64,000 nt of DNA from Pseudoalteromonas xiamenensis (GCF_030994125.1 NZ_CP099917.1:3518001-3582000); one strand, 5' to 3'. Shown: positions 9,759 to 20,118, numbered from the stretch's first letter. Notes: generated from the letters alone by a model not told the origin. Translations and numbers: made by a program.

Positions 9759-10799
9759 ATGACGAATAAAACAGAGCGAATTACGATTACCAGACCGGAT
9801 GATTGGCATATTCACTTGCGCGATGGCGCGGTGTTAAAAGACACAGTACGAGATGCCGGTCGTTATATGGGCCGTGCGATTATCATGCCCAATCTTGTCC
9901 CTCCAGCAACAGATACTGCTACGGCGTTGGCGTACCGTGAACGTATTATAGCCGCGAGAGAAACCGGTTCATTTGACCCTCTCATGGTACTTTATCTAAC
10001 GGACAAAACATCTCCAGAAGAAATTAAAAAAGCGAAAGCAACTGGACATATCGTCGCTGCCAAATTGTATCCAGCAGGTGCAACAACCAATTCAGATTCT
10101 GGCGTTACTGATATTGAAAACATTTATCCTGTTTTGGAAGCGATGCAAGAAGTAGGCATGCTACTTTTAGTGCATGGCGAAGTAACGGATTCCAGCATAG
10201 ACATTTTTGATAGAGAAAAAGTGTTTTTGGAAACGAAATTGGCAAAAGTAGTCCATGCATTCCCTACTTTAAAGATTGTATTGGAACACATCACAACCAA
10301 AGATGCCGTCGAGTTTGTCGAAGCTGCGTCAGATAACGTGGCGGCTACAATTACGGCACACCACCTGTTGTACAATCGAAACCATATGTTGGCTGGTGGC
10401 ATTCGCCCACACTTTTATTGTTTACCGATTTTAAAACGCAATCTTCATCAGCAAGCGCTTATTGCAGCGGCGACAAGCGGTAATAAAAAGTTTTTCTTGG
10501 GTACCGATTCGGCTCCGCATGCTAAAGATAAGAAAGAAGCGGCATGTGGTTGCGCAGGCGCTTATACAGCTCATGCGGCTATCGAACTGTATGCTGAAGC
10601 GTTTGAGGAAGCAAACGCGTTAGACAAGCTTGAAGGGTTTGCTAGTTTCTTCGGTCCGGATTTCTATGGTTTACCAAGAAATTCAGATTTTATCACGTTG
10701 GAACGTGAGAGCTGGGATGTACCAGAGTCTTATCCTCTGGGGGATAGCAATGTCGTACCGATTAAAGCCGGTGACCAAATACATTGGACGGTAAAATAG
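9759..10799 (+). CDS. pyrC: Dihydroorotase PyrC
   Basis: This zinc enzyme cyclises N-carbamoyl-aspartate to dihydroorotate in de novo pyrimidine synthesis. From ATG at 9759 the protein is 346 aa, close to E. coli PyrC (348). It shows [12 protein letters not shown] (His17, His19), the carboxylated lysine block [35 protein letters not shown] and [20 protein letters not shown], all class II dihydroorotase signatures. The upstream in-frame Met codons (9693, 9726) add residues that the family lacks; the GGAAAAAGG tract before 9759 fits translation there, though its spacing is short. It is monocistronic, with its own terminator. Confidence 0.95.
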   Translation: MTNKTERITITRPDDWHIHLRDGAVLKDTVRDAGRYMGRAIIMPNLVPPATDTATALAYRERIIAARETGSFDPLMVLYLTDKTSPEEIKKAKATGHIVAAKLYPAGATTNSDSGVTDIENIYPVLEAMQEVGMLLLVHGEVTDSSIDIFDREKVFLETKLAKVVHAFPTLKIVLEHITTKDAVEFVEAASDNVAATITAHHLLYNRNHMLAGGIRPHFYCLPILKRNLHQQALIAAATSGNKKFFLGTDSAPHAKDKKEAACGCAGAYTAHAAIELYAEAFEEANALDKLEGFASFFGPDFYGLPRNSDFITLERESWDVPESYPLGDSNVVPIKAGDQIHWTVK

Positions 10800-10803
10800 A
10801 ATA

Positions 10804-10831
10804 AAAGCACCTTCGGGTGCTTTATTTTTTT
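10804..10831 (+). terminator. Rho-independent terminator of pyrC
   Basis: AAAGCACC-TTCG-GGTGCTTT hairpin (8-bp stem, UUCG tetraloop) followed by A and seven T, five bases after the pyrC stop. Confidence 0.95.
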
Positions 10832-11139
10832 ATAATTAGGAAAGGCATTTGAATTCTGGTTCACGTCACATTTGGTATGGAAACAATAATCACATTTTCT
10901 CAATGAATGTGACTTTTATGCGTTAATATTACATACGGGAAATCTTACGGTGTTTAGAAATTCAGTATCCTCACTTTGACAATCGAGAAATATGAAATAC
11001 ATTCATTTTTAAAATTGATTCTCTATTAATTTACCATTTTCTTTAAATAATTTGCGTATAAACAGAATTTTATTTATATTTAGTAGAGTAATTTATTAGT
11101 GCCTATATAAGGTCCTGTTTTTAACAAAGAGAGATGCAA
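10832..11139 (+). promoter_or_regulatory. AT-rich promoter region of the H-NS-family gene
   Basis: No gene is visible in these ~300 bases. The stretch is strongly AT-rich with many A/T tracts, as expected upstream of self-regulated H-NS family genes. A candidate sigma-70 promoter is TTGACA (10976-10981), 16 bp, TACATT (10998-11003); TATATAA at 11104-11110 is another possible -10 without a good -35. None can be proven here. Confidence 0.4.
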
Positions 11140-11445
11140 ATGCGTGAAATTAAATCCTTTATCAAATCAGCAAGTTTCGCAGATTTAAATAAAGCTTTAG
11201 AGTTGATCAGTGAAGCTATCGACTCACAACGCGAACAAGAAAAAGCCAAAGAGGAAGTTTTGGCAATGTTAAAAGAAAAAGGACTAACGTTAGATGACCT
11301 AGTTGGCTCAGTCGCTCAAGACAAACGCTCAAAAGTTGAACCTAAATACCGTATAGAAGTTGACGGTCAAGTTCATGAGTGGACTGGACGCGGTAAAACA
11401 CCTAAAGCTTTCCAAGGCGTAAAATTAGAAGAACATCTAATTTAA
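11140..11445 (+). CDS. H-NS family nucleoid-associated protein
   Basis: This 101-residue protein has an N-terminal helical oligomerisation part (about 1-60: REIKSFIKSASFADLNKALE, then a coiled coil rich in Glu/Lys) and a C-terminal DNA-binding domain YRIEVDGQVHEWTGRGKTPKAFQ, which carries the H-NS core motif (TWTGxGRTP type; here EWTGRGKTP). H-NS proteins bind curved AT-rich DNA and silence acquired genes. ATG at 11140 is preferred because AAAGAG lies seven bases upstream; ATG at 11134 is two codons earlier and would place the same motif too close. It stands alone between two terminators. It is shorter than E. coli H-NS (137 aa) but the right size for the short relatives found in Alteromonadales. 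Confidence 0.85.
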   Translation: MREIKSFIKSASFADLNKALELISEAIDSQREQEKAKEEVLAMLKEKGLTLDDLVGSVAQDKRSKVEPKYRIEVDGQVHEWTGRGKTPKAFQGVKLEEHLI

Positions 11446-11455
11446 TTTAAGTTTT

Positions 11456-11496
11456 AAAAAAGCGCATGCTAATCTAATTAGCATGCGCTTTTTTAT
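11456..11496 (+). terminator. Strong terminator between the H-NS-family gene and radD
   Basis: AGCGCATGCTAAT-CTA-ATTAGCATGCGCT is a perfect 13-bp stem with a 3-nt loop (11461-11489), flanked by six A on the left and six T on the right. The T run ends only about ten bases before the radD start codon. Confidence 0.95.
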
Positions 11497-11504
11497 TTTT
11501 GTTT

Positions 11505-13247
11505 ATGCAGTATTCTCTTCGTCCTTATCAACAGGAAGCGGTTGAACGAACCCTTCAACATTTTCGCAAGACCTCTAATCCTGCCGTCATCGTGCTGCCA
11601 ACTGGGGCCGGGAAAAGTCTTGTTATCGCAGAACTCGCAAGACTAGCGAAACATAAAATCTTAGTACTCGCTCACGTCAAAGAGCTTGTTGAACAAAATG
11701 CAGACAAATACGAAAGTTTCGGATTAAAAGCCAGTATATTTTCAGCAGGACTTGGCGAAAAGTCGTTATCGGAACAAGTAACATTTGCAAGTATTCAATC
11801 TTTGGCGCGTAATCTAGCGCAATTAAACGAATATTATTCACTAATTATAGTAGATGAATGCCACCGCATTAGTGAAAATGACACAAGTCAGTATTGGCAA
11901 GTGATCAAGCAACTGCAAAAAAATAACGCAAATTTGAAGATTTTGGGACTAACCGCAACCCCGTATCGCCTAGGCACAGGTTGGATTTACTACGAGCATT
12001 ACCATGGGTTTGTGCGTGGTGAAAAAAATGCAGTATTTAGTAAATGTATATTTGAACTACCGCTCAATTATATGATCAAGTCAGGCTATTTGTGCCCACC
12101 AGAATCCATTAACCCCGCTATAGAACATTATGATTTTTCATCAATTCAACCAAGTCCTCAAGGCAGTTATAGTGATGTTGAGTTGAACCGTTTATTGGAG
12201 CAGCAAACACGAGCCACATTTTCTATTGTTCAGGATATCGTTCAATTAAGCGAAATGCGGCGAGGTGTAATGATATTTGCCGCAACAGTAGAGCACGCTA
12301 GAGAAATTACGGGTTATTTACCGAGCGAGCAAACGGCACTTATCACTGGAGAGACAGCTAAGATTGAAAGAGCAAGTTTCATCGATGCATTTAAAACGCA
12401 AAAAATTAAATATTTAGTAAATGTTTCTGTATTAACAACCGGATTTGACGCTCCACACGTGGACGTTATTGCTATTTTACGACCGACGGAATCGATAAGC
12501 CTATATCAACAAATAGCGGGGAGGGGACTTCGTTTATTTCCAGATAAACAGGATTGCTTATTGATTGACTATGCAGGGAATCGATTTAACCTTTTTTATC
12601 CTGAAGTTGGGTCACCAAAGCCAGCTCCAGACACTGAGCCTGTGCAAGTACTTTGTCCGGGATGTGGGTTTGCAAACACGTTCTGGGGTAGGGTAGGTGC
12701 TGATGGTAAAGTAACGGAACATTTTGGACGTCGTTGCCAGGGATTGCTAGAAGATGATGAAACTTCAGTGCAATGTGATTTCCGATTTCGATTCAAAACG
12801 TGTAATGGTTGTGGTGCAGAAAATGACATTGCCGCGAAGCGCTGCCACCAATGTGCCTTGGTATTGGTTGATCCGGATGACAAACTGCGCGAAGCATTGA
12901 ATTTAAAAAATGCGATGGTGATACGTTGTCAGGGTCTTTCAATCGAGAAAGAAAGTGGGCAGCGGTTTAAAGTCATTTATCACGATGAAGAAGGCGCTGA
13001 GCTCACTGAACGTTATGACTTTTCTAAATCGGCGAGTAAGCTGTGTTTTCAGCTCGACTATTTGAAGCGTTTACAAACGAAAAAACCAGATAGTGTGTTA
13101 GAAAGCGTAGAGGACGTAATTACAGCAGAGCGACTACTTGTCGCTCCGGATTTTGTGATTGCACACAAGCACAAACGTTTTGGTTGGCAGGTGACAGATA
13201 AGCTGTTTGACTACCAAGGTCGTTATAGAAGGGCCAACTCACTTTAG
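11505..13247 (+). CDS. radD: RadD (YejH)-type superfamily 2 DNA helicase/ATPase
   Basis: The 580-residue protein matches E. coli RadD in length and order of motifs: LRPYQQEAVERTL, Walker A LPTGAGKSL (residues ~31-39), DECH box (117-120), GLTATPYRLG, VLTTGFDAPHVDVIAILRPT, QIAGRGLRLFPDK (motif VI), then a Cys-rich zinc region (CPGCGFANTFWG, RRCQG, CNGCGAEND, CHQC). RadD acts in recovery from double-strand breaks and in recombination intermediate processing together with RecA. ATG at 11505 has no Shine-Dalgarno sequence and follows directly on the terminator of the previous gene; TTG at 11499 is an alternative. Its stop overlaps the stop of the convergent RraB-like gene by four bases. Confidence 0.93.
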   Translation: MQYSLRPYQQEAVERTLQHFRKTSNPAVIVLPTGAGKSLVIAELARLAKHKILVLAHVKELVEQNADKYESFGLKASIFSAGLGEKSLSEQVTFASIQSLARNLAQLNEYYSLIIVDECHRISENDTSQYWQVIKQLQKNNANLKILGLTATPYRLGTGWIYYEHYHGFVRGEKNAVFSKCIFELPLNYMIKSGYLCPPESINPAIEHYDFSSIQPSPQGSYSDVELNRLLEQQTRATFSIVQDIVQLSEMRRGVMIFAATVEHAREITGYLPSEQTALITGETAKIERASFIDAFKTQKIKYLVNVSVLTTGFDAPHVDVIAILRPTESISLYQQIAGRGLRLFPDKQDCLLIDYAGNRFNLFYPEVGSPKPAPDTEPVQVLCPGCGFANTFWGRVGADGKVTEHFGRRCQGLLEDDETSVQCDFRFRFKTCNGCGAENDIAAKRCHQCALVLVDPDDKLREALNLKNAMVIRCQGLSIEKESGQRFKVIYHDEEGAELTERYDFSKSASKLCFQLDYLKRLQTKKPDSVLESVEDVITAERLLVAPDFVIAHKHKRFGWQVTDKLFDYQGRYRRANSL

Positions 13248-13570
13248 TCGGCAAGAATTCCCCAACCATCACCATAGCCATCGTGCTGATCTGCAATGCT
13301 TTCCAAGTATTGTTCTGTTTGGCTAAGTAGTTGATGTTCAGGTACCATTGTTACCGTTGTTTTTACTTCCCAAACTCCCGTATCAGGGCATTTTTGCAAT
13401 TCCATTTTTGGCGCCAGTTCGTCTTCATTCATTGCTTTAATAAACGACTCAGCGCTTGGCTTCTGCTCGAATAAGATAAAGAAATCGACTGGTAAAAGTG
13501 TCGTCAAATCAATGCCAGCTTCAGCCATTTCGGCGAGTAACTGACCATTTTCGTCATTAGGATATTGCAT
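13244..13570 (-). CDS. RraB-like (regulator of RNase E activity B) family protein
   Basis: The 108-residue acidic protein begins MQYPNDENGQLLAEMAEAGIDL and ends YGDGWGILAD. The middle PVDFFILFEQKPSAESFIKAM and the YDGWG-like ending match the RraB/DUF695 fold, whose E. coli member binds and inhibits RNase E. Catalytic residues are not expected in an inhibitor. It is encoded convergently to radD with overlapping stop codons (TAG on plus, TAA on minus, 13244-13247) and divergently from tamA. The family is likely; RNase E inhibition by this member is inference. Confidence 0.7.
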   Translation of the reverse strand: MQYPNDENGQLLAEMAEAGIDLTTLLPVDFFILFEQKPSAESFIKAMNEDELAPKMELQKCPDTGVWEVKTTVTMVPEHQLLSQTEQYLESIADQHDGYGDGWGILAD

Positions 13571-13636
13571 TTGTATAACTCTGTGTTCGAATTGTCGCTA
13601 TTGTCCGTGATTTACAGATAAATAAAAAGGGTAAGC

Positions 13637-15435
13637 TTGAAATTTAAGTTATACGTCTATGTGGCGTTAATTTTAAATATGTTAGTATGCACAAAACTCA
13701 CTCAACGGAATGGTCTTTTGCGCTCGTTTTTCATTTTGCTTTCGCTACTGTGCGTCGTTTTTGTTTCTCCTTTGCGTGCAAATGAAGTTGTCAGTCTAAA
13801 ATCCATCGAAGTACCAAACCTTCCTGACCCAATCACTAAAAACATTCGCATGTATCTCAACCCGCTTTTAAACAAAGGCATTGAGCAAATTAGTGCTGAT
13901 TATGTCATCTCTCAAGCAGAACTCGCGTTAAGTGTGTTTGGCTATTATGAACCGGATGTGCAATTACAGTGGGCAAATGAAGGTACGGCTTTGATAGTTC
14001 AAGTATCTCTGAATAAGCAGCTCCATTGGAGCAAAGTATCGATAACTCTGTCAGGGGCAGGCAAACAGGATCCACTGTTGAATAAGCTTCTTGAGAGTCT
14101 GCCGTTAAAACAAGGTGAAGCAGTATCACATCAAACGTTTGATGCAAGTAAAAAACAGATAGAAGATGCCTTGCTTGAAATGGGCTTTTTTGATTTTAGA
14201 TGGGTAAAGAGTCAATTAAGAGTTTCTAAAAAGGAAGCTAAGGCATCGGCTGTGTTGCACGTGGAGACTGGTGAACGTTATCAATTTGGCCAAGTTATTG
14301 TCTCTAAATCGACTCAAGCAGAGACATTTGTGTTGAGTTTAGCTCCTTTTTCCATTGGGCAGCCGTACCTTTCAGCTAAGTTATCGCAATACAGCTTGTC
14401 ACTTAATCAAACACCCTATTTCAATTCCGTCAGGGTATACCCACTTTTAAACAATCGTAAAAATGGCAAAATAGATGTTCAAGTAGAAGTCGTAGATAAA
14501 CCTGCTAATAGCTATGAAATTGGGGGGGATTCAGTACAGATCTTGGTGCAAAAATACGATTCAAGTGGAGTAAGCCGTGGATCTCTGATGACGGACATTA
14601 TGTTGATACCAATTTGTCTGTTTCTCAAAAACAACGAGATGTTACAGCAAGTTATACAATACCTGTGGATGACCCAGTTGCAGATGTGTGGCGTATTAAC
14701 ACCGGTTATAAACTAGAAGATGAGCTGGTTGAGGACAATTTCAGTGAGGTTCTTACGGTCCAGCTACAACGTCAGTGGTTGACTTCATCTAATTGGGTCA
14801 GAACCGCATTTGTTCGCCGTGAAAAAGAAAACTATCGTTTGGAAGGCGTGTCTCGAACGACGCACATGACAATTCCTGGTATTAGCTGGGCGAAGAAGCA
14901 AAAACGTGGTGGCACGTTACCTACGTGGGGCGAAGAGCGATTGGTTGCAATTGAAGGCGCGAGTCAAAAATTGGCCTCTTCCAGTAACATGTTTCGAGTG
15001 CAATGGAAAAATGCGTGGCTGCGCAGCTATGAACGACACTATCTTTATACTCGGATTGATTTAGGGGCCATTATTAGCCCAGACATTACAGATATCCCAT
15101 ATTCTTTGCGTTTTTACGCAGGGGGCGATCAAAGTATCCGCGGGTTCGATTATCAAACCATATCGCCCACTGAAGACGATGTTAAAACCGGTGGTCGCTA
15201 CATGGTGACAGGGGCAATGGAGTACCAATATCAATTCGCAGAAAAATGGCGAGCGGCGCTTTTTGTGGATGCCGGGACTGCAACGAATGATTTTAGTGAA
15301 GAAGTATCTGTTGGCGCAGGATTTGGGGTACGTTATTTGACGCCAATAGGCCCTGTTCGATTCGATTTAGCATGGCCACTTAATAGTGATAAAAGCAGTC
15401 CTCGGATTAGCATTGTTTTAGGGCCTGAAATATAA
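13637..15435 (+). pseudogene. tamA: Translocation and assembly module subunit TamA, frameshifted in a G tract
   Basis: Two overlapping frames together encode an Omp85-family TamA. The first (TTG at 13637 with AAGGG five bases upstream; alternative ATG 13679) gives a signal peptide ending about SPLRA-NE and POTRA domains to VDKPANSYEIGG. The second carries the remainder of the barrel, with FYAGGDQSIRGFDYQ and the terminal GPVRFDLAWPL strand. The frames join at the seven-G run 14522-14528: with eight G the reading is EIGGGFSTDLGAKIRFKWSKPW, exactly what the family needs, giving about 599 aa (E. coli 577). TamA in the outer membrane works with TamB to insert outer-membrane proteins and move lipids. 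tamB follows after two bases. Either a homopolymer sequencing error or a slippable tract. Confidence 0.92.
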
Positions 15436-15437
15436 CT

Positions 15438-18400
15438 ATGAAAAATAGGCAGTTAAAAAAGTTATTTACTTTATTTGGGTATAGTTTCGTCGCAATAGCG
15501 ACAATCTTATTTTGTATTGTATTTACAATTCCTGGCAACAAAGCAATAGCTTGGGTCGTCAATCACACCGTATCTGGCATCACAATTTCTCAATTAGAAA
15601 GCCGTTTCTATGACGATGAACCTTTTGCTCTTTCCTATCACAGCGAAGAGCTAGATCTTGAACTTACGGATCTTGCTATCGATCTTTCACCACGTGGAAT
15701 AGTTAACTGGAAAATCCGAGCTAAGTTAGGTGAAGGCAGCGTAACTATTCGCAACAGCCAAGCAGCTCAATCAAGTGAAAATAGCCTAAACGAATCTGCA
15801 TCGGTCATTACATTGCCAAATGTTTTTCTCGATTTGAATGTTTTGGTGGAAAAGTTCAATTATGCTGACCAAAACAACGAGTTGCAGATCAAGCACACCG
15901 AGTTTGAAGCAAGCATAAAGCAATCAGAAGTAAATATTAAACGTATTAACATTGCGGACATTGCACTACAACAAAATAAAAAGCCCGACGAGCCTGAACA
16001 AACAAGGTTCATAAAAGTGCCTAAATTAGAGCTACCCTCATCGCTGCCTATTGCATTTGATGTTTTCTTATCCACAGCCTCTGTCGAACAGATCCGTGTA
16101 ACGTCGAACAGTGAAAATGGCGAAGTCTCTCCGCTCGTTATCCGTTCTGTAAAGGCGAATATTGCACTTAAGGACAACGTTGCGAGTGTCAAAAATGCCT
16201 CGTTGAGTATTGATGATGCCTCAATCTCGATGAGTGGATCTGGTTCATTATCTATGGTGGACTTCCATACACAGATAAAAGGAAACGGTCACACCCTTAC
16301 AGCTGACCTTCAGGGCCCTTGGAACGCCGTAAATCTATCTTTAACCAGCGAAGCAAACCATCAGGGAATGCTGCATGCCCGTGTTAACCCGCTTGAAGAC
16401 AATTGGCCATTTCAAGCGAAGCTAAACTTTGGTACTTGGCAGGATCTGCCTTTTATCACGCTGCCAGAGCTGAGTTCGCTAACGGGAACGGTCGAATTGG
16501 AAGGCAAAGTTGACGGCTATCAAGGCAATGCAAATTTGTCAGCGGTGCATGAAAAGCTCGGTGATTTGTCTTTGCAAACGGCTTTTTCAGGTTCACTTAC
16601 TCAGTTCTCGTCAGCCGAAACGGTGATTGTAAGTGATTTCGTGAATGCAAAGGTTAACTTTAGTTTGGGGGTCGATAAAGGCCTAAGTCTTGAGGGCGGT
16701 ATACAATGGCAAAACCTAAGAGTTGCTAAATTTGTGCCCTATCAAACTGATTTGTCGGGACATATGGCGTTTCAACTTATTACCTCTGACAAAGGTTACT
16801 CAATTAATGTCAACGATTTTTCGACAGAAGGTAATGCGGAAGGGTTGCCATTGGATGCGAAGTTGAGTGCGTCAGTAAACGAAAACTTCGATGTTAATAT
16901 TCGCTCGCTAGATGCAACATTGGGTCAGAGCAAAGTAGCTTTATCTGGTTTAGTGGCGGATAAATTAGACATTAAGGGTGATTGGGATATCGATTTAAGC
17001 CCGACTACCGCTCTGCCTTATACGTTGATAGGAAAAGGGTCATTAAAAGTAAATGGGACACGTGTTTTACCTCGTCTTTTTCTAGACGCCACCTTTACAC
17101 AGATGTCTTCACCTGATTTTGAACTCAATGATGTTGTTGCCTTTGTTGATTTTAATGAGAAAGGCAAAGAGGCGTTGAATGTGCGATTTGAAACACATAA
17201 TGGCGTGGTTCAAGACATTAAGATTGATTCAGTCACAGCTCATGCACTAGGCACCTTAAAGGAACATAACATTGATATTAAGGTGCAAACTGAGTTGGGC
17301 GGGCTTAATTCAAGTATCGCAGGTAAATACCTATCAAATCGTTGGAGTGCCAAACTGAGTCAATCCGTATTAAAACTAAATGGGCACAATTTTATTCAGA
17401 GCGAAACGGCGAATCTGATGGTTGCAAAAGAAGGGGATTTCACCGTATCACCTCTGTGCTTTAAATCAGAGAAAGATACTTTCTGCTTGGATTCAAAGCG
17501 CGACAGTGCAGCACAGTTGTTTAATGCAAATGTAAAGTTGGATGACATCAATTTAGCCATAGTGAAGGACTTCATGCCTAAGGATATTAATATCCTGGGG
17601 CATTTGTCGGGCAAGGCAAGCTATCAGGCGAAAGGCAATCAAGAAACGTCATTGTTAGCTACTTTAACGAGTGAGAACACAACGGTATTGGTGTCACAAG
17701 AAGGCATTTTAAATGCGGTTGATTTCGGTACGATTGATTTAGATGTAAAAGGCAGCGGCGCGAAAATAAATGTGCAACTGCAAAATAAGCTGAGTCCTTT
17801 AGGTCATGTTTTCGCAAATATTGAAACCCAGCTTGGGCAAACTAAACCATCGCTTAATGCGGAGCTTGTACTTAACGGCATCAATTTAGGCTACCTAGAC
17901 CCAATGCTTACCCAGCTTCTAAATCGTGAATTTAAATTACAAGGTGATTTATCGGGTGATGTAAAAGTACAAGGAGAGATGGAGTCTCCACAGTTCTTTG
18001 GTGATTTGCGTGTTACTGGCCTTGCTGCACAAAATGAGCGAAGCCCTGTAAAACTAAATGACTCAGAACTTGCAATTAATCTTAATGGGCAATCGATGCA
18101 AGTGCATGGTGCACTTAAAGATTTGGAAGCTGGAACGCTTAATCTCGATGGTGATGTGAATTGGCAGGATACATTGAACCTGGCCATGCGGGTAAACGGC
18201 AAGTCTTTTTGGTTACGTCCACAAGAAGGAGTCGAATTTAAAGTGGATACGGATGTTCGTCTAGATTGGACTGGCGATCAAGCGACCCTGCAGGGCAACG
18301 TGACAGTCCCCTACGGGCGAATTGCCATAAAGTCGTTACCAGAAGACGCGATTGCCGTTTCATCGGATCAAGTCTTCGTAGATGAAGCCGAATTGGAAAC

Positions 18401-19133
18401 CGAATCTCTACCAGTGAAATATGATATTTCACTGCAAGTAGCCGTCGTGGATGATGTGAAAATCGATTCTTTTGGTCTAAAAAGTTACTTAAATGGGAGT
18501 TTGTTAATCAATAAACAAAACGACACACCTCTGGTGGGGAGTGGAGAGTTGTCTTTGGTGCAAGGTCAATTTCGTGCGTTTGGACAAGACTTAATTATCA
18601 GCAAAGGCCAAGTTGGGTTTAGTGGCGCATTAGATAAACCTTTCCTTCACGTAAATGCCATACGTAATCCACAAACTACCCAAGATGGTGTTATCGCGGG
18701 CGTACAGTTAACAGGTCTTGCAACAGAACCCGAATTAACCGTGTACTCGGAACCTGCGATGGACCAAGCGCAGGCGCTATCCTACCTATTAAATGGAAGA
18801 CCATTAGGTGGTGATGATGCGGATAAAAGCGTGTTACTCGCAAACTTGTTGATAAGCCAAGGCCTTGGCCGAAGTGAGGGCTTATTACAAAAAGTGGGAA
18901 GCGGGGTCGGTTTGCAAGATGTAAATGTCGGTACTAAAGGCTCAGGGGTCGATACACAAGTTGAGTTGACTGGCTTTCTAACCCCAAGTGTGCAGGTAAG
19001 GTACAGTGTTGGGGTGTTTGACTCGTTGAGTGAGATTGCTGTGCGCTACCAGATTATGTCTAAATTGTATGTTGAAATTACGAGCGGCTTATACAACAGT
19101 ATCGACCTGCTGTACCGTTTCGATTGGGAATAG
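15438..19133 (+). CDS. tamB: Translocation and assembly module protein TamB
   Basis: This 1231-residue protein has one N-terminal membrane anchor (about residues 10-30) and then a very long beta-rich region of the AsmA/TamB (DUF490) type, ending in the conserved C-terminal domain (from about residue 900: VTVPYGRIAIKSLPEDAIAVS, GSGELSLVQGQFRAFGQDL, SYLLNGRPLG, VQVRYSVGVFDSL, LLYRFDWE). TamB spans the periplasm as a hydrophobic groove from the inner membrane to TamA and is involved in phospholipid transport and outer-membrane protein assembly. It begins two bases after the tamA stop, so the two are an operon. Length is near the usual 1250. The frame is intact, unlike tamA. Confidence 0.96.
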   Translation: MKNRQLKKLFTLFGYSFVAIATILFCIVFTIPGNKAIAWVVNHTVSGITISQLESRFYDDEPFALSYHSEELDLELTDLAIDLSPRGIVNWKIRAKLGEGSVTIRNSQAAQSSENSLNESASVITLPNVFLDLNVLVEKFNYADQNNELQIKHTEFEASIKQSEVNIKRINIADIALQQNKKPDEPEQTRFIKVPKLELPSSLPIAFDVFLSTASVEQIRVTSNSENGEVSPLVIRSVKANIALKDNVASVKNASLSIDDASISMSGSGSLSMVDFHTQIKGNGHTLTADLQGPWNAVNLSLTSEANHQGMLHARVNPLEDNWPFQAKLNFGTWQDLPFITLPELSSLTGTVELEGKVDGYQGNANLSAVHEKLGDLSLQTAFSGSLTQFSSAETVIVSDFVNAKVNFSLGVDKGLSLEGGIQWQNLRVAKFVPYQTDLSGHMAFQLITSDKGYSINVNDFSTEGNAEGLPLDAKLSASVNENFDVNIRSLDATLGQSKVALSGLVADKLDIKGDWDIDLSPTTALPYTLIGKGSLKVNGTRVLPRLFLDATFTQMSSPDFELNDVVAFVDFNEKGKEALNVRFETHNGVVQDIKIDSVTAHALGTLKEHNIDIKVQTELGGLNSSIAGKYLSNRWSAKLSQSVLKLNGHNFIQSETANLMVAKEGDFTVSPLCFKSEKDTFCLDSKRDSAAQLFNANVKLDDINLAIVKDFMPKDINILGHLSGKASYQAKGNQETSLLATLTSENTTVLVSQEGILNAVDFGTIDLDVKGSGAKINVQLQNKLSPLGHVFANIETQLGQTKPSLNAELVLNGINLGYLDPMLTQLLNREFKLQGDLSGDVKVQGEMESPQFFGDLRVTGLAAQNERSPVKLNDSELAINLNGQSMQVHGALKDLEAGTLNLDGDVNWQDTLNLAMRVNGKSFWLRPQEGVEFKVDTDVRLDWTGDQATLQGNVTVPYGRIAIKSLPEDAIAVSSDQVFVDEAELETESLPVKYDISLQVAVVDDVKIDSFGLKSYLNGSLLINKQNDTPLVGSGELSLVQGQFRAFGQDLIISKGQVGFSGALDKPFLHVNAIRNPQTTQDGVIAGVQLTGLATEPELTVYSEPAMDQAQALSYLLNGRPLGGDDADKSVLLANLLISQGLGRSEGLLQKVGSGVGLQDVNVGTKGSGVDTQVELTGFLTPSVQVRYSVGVFDSLSEIAVRYQIMSKLYVEITSGLYNSIDLLYRFDWE

Positions 19134-19198
19134 AGTCGGTTTGGTTCACAAAAAAAGTCCATAGATAACCACAAAGTAAAAACAAAAAAGGTAATAAA

Positions 19199-20062
19199 AT
19201 GAACGGATTTAAATCAATTATCGCCGCAGCGCTGATGGTGAGTTCTCAACAAGCCTACTGTCATTTGTCGCCTCATGAAATTATTCAAAAAGCGCCACCA
19301 ACTGCATGGCGTACAGTAGACAATGAAAACGTGTTACGGATCACTCTTCCTAGCGGTCATGTGTATGTGGAGTTAAACCCTGAGTTAGCGCCTGGTCATG
19401 TGGGCAACATCAAAGCGCTTGCACGAGAAGGCTTTTATAAGGGACTTAGCGTTTATCGATTTGTTGAAGGCTTTGTCGCGCAAGGTGGTGATGCCGAGGA
19501 ATCTAAAACACCTAAAATAGGTAAAAAAGCCATTCCTAGTGAATTTGCGTTGTCTACTAAGCAACCGCTTGCTATCAATAAATTGGGTTATAAAGATGGC
19601 TATTCGGCAACGACCGGTTTTTATCATGGCTTTGCCGTCGCGCAGAATGCAGAGGGCACAAAAACGTGGCAAACACATTGCACAGGAGCATTTGCAATGG
19701 CCCGTGGTGATGGACCTGATACGGGCGGAACGGAGTTTTATATCACTCTAGCGCCTCAGCGATATCTTGATCTGAATATCACGGTTTTTGGACGTGTGTT
19801 AGCGGGCATGGAGCACGTTCAAAAATTGGACCGAGAAGCGGTAGAAGGTAAGGTGTTTAACCCAATCACTGATGTGGTTGTTTTGAACGATGTTGCATCA
19901 TCGGATAATACCAAATTTCAGGTAATGAACACGGAATCGGATGATTTTAGTGCATTAATTAAAGCCAGAGCACATCGGCCAGAAGCGTGGTTTTTAACTA
20001 GACCAGATTTTACGGATGTTTGTTCCGTTGCAATACCAACCAAACGCTTAGAAAAAGTATAA
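19199..20062 (+). CDS. Exported cyclophilin-type peptidyl-prolyl isomerase
   Basis: This 287-residue protein has a signal peptide (MNGFKSIIAAALMVSSQQAYC-H) and a cyclophilin domain (about residues 45-230). Visible core motifs are LNPELAPGHVGNIKALAREGFY, YRFVEGFVAQGGDA (substrate loop with the FVxQGGD signature), GAFAMARG, GTEFYITLAPQRYLD and FGRVLAGMEHVQKL. It should isomerise proline peptide bonds in the periplasm and aid protein folding. The insert around residues 100-155 is longer than in E. coli PpiA (190 aa), so it belongs to the larger Alteromonadales type rather than PpiA proper. It follows tamB by 65 bases and may be cotranscribed with it. Confidence 0.88.
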   Translation: MNGFKSIIAAALMVSSQQAYCHLSPHEIIQKAPPTAWRTVDNENVLRITLPSGHVYVELNPELAPGHVGNIKALAREGFYKGLSVYRFVEGFVAQGGDAEESKTPKIGKKAIPSEFALSTKQPLAINKLGYKDGYSATTGFYHGFAVAQNAEGTKTWQTHCTGAFAMARGDGPDTGGTEFYITLAPQRYLDLNITVFGRVLAGMEHVQKLDREAVEGKVFNPITDVVVLNDVASSDNTKFQVMNTESDDFSALIKARAHRPEAWFLTRPDFTDVCSVAIPTKRLEKV

Positions 20063-20118
20063 AGTCGTAAAGTCGATGTTGCGAGCAACAAGCACACTGC
20101 TCGCAACATCTATGCACA

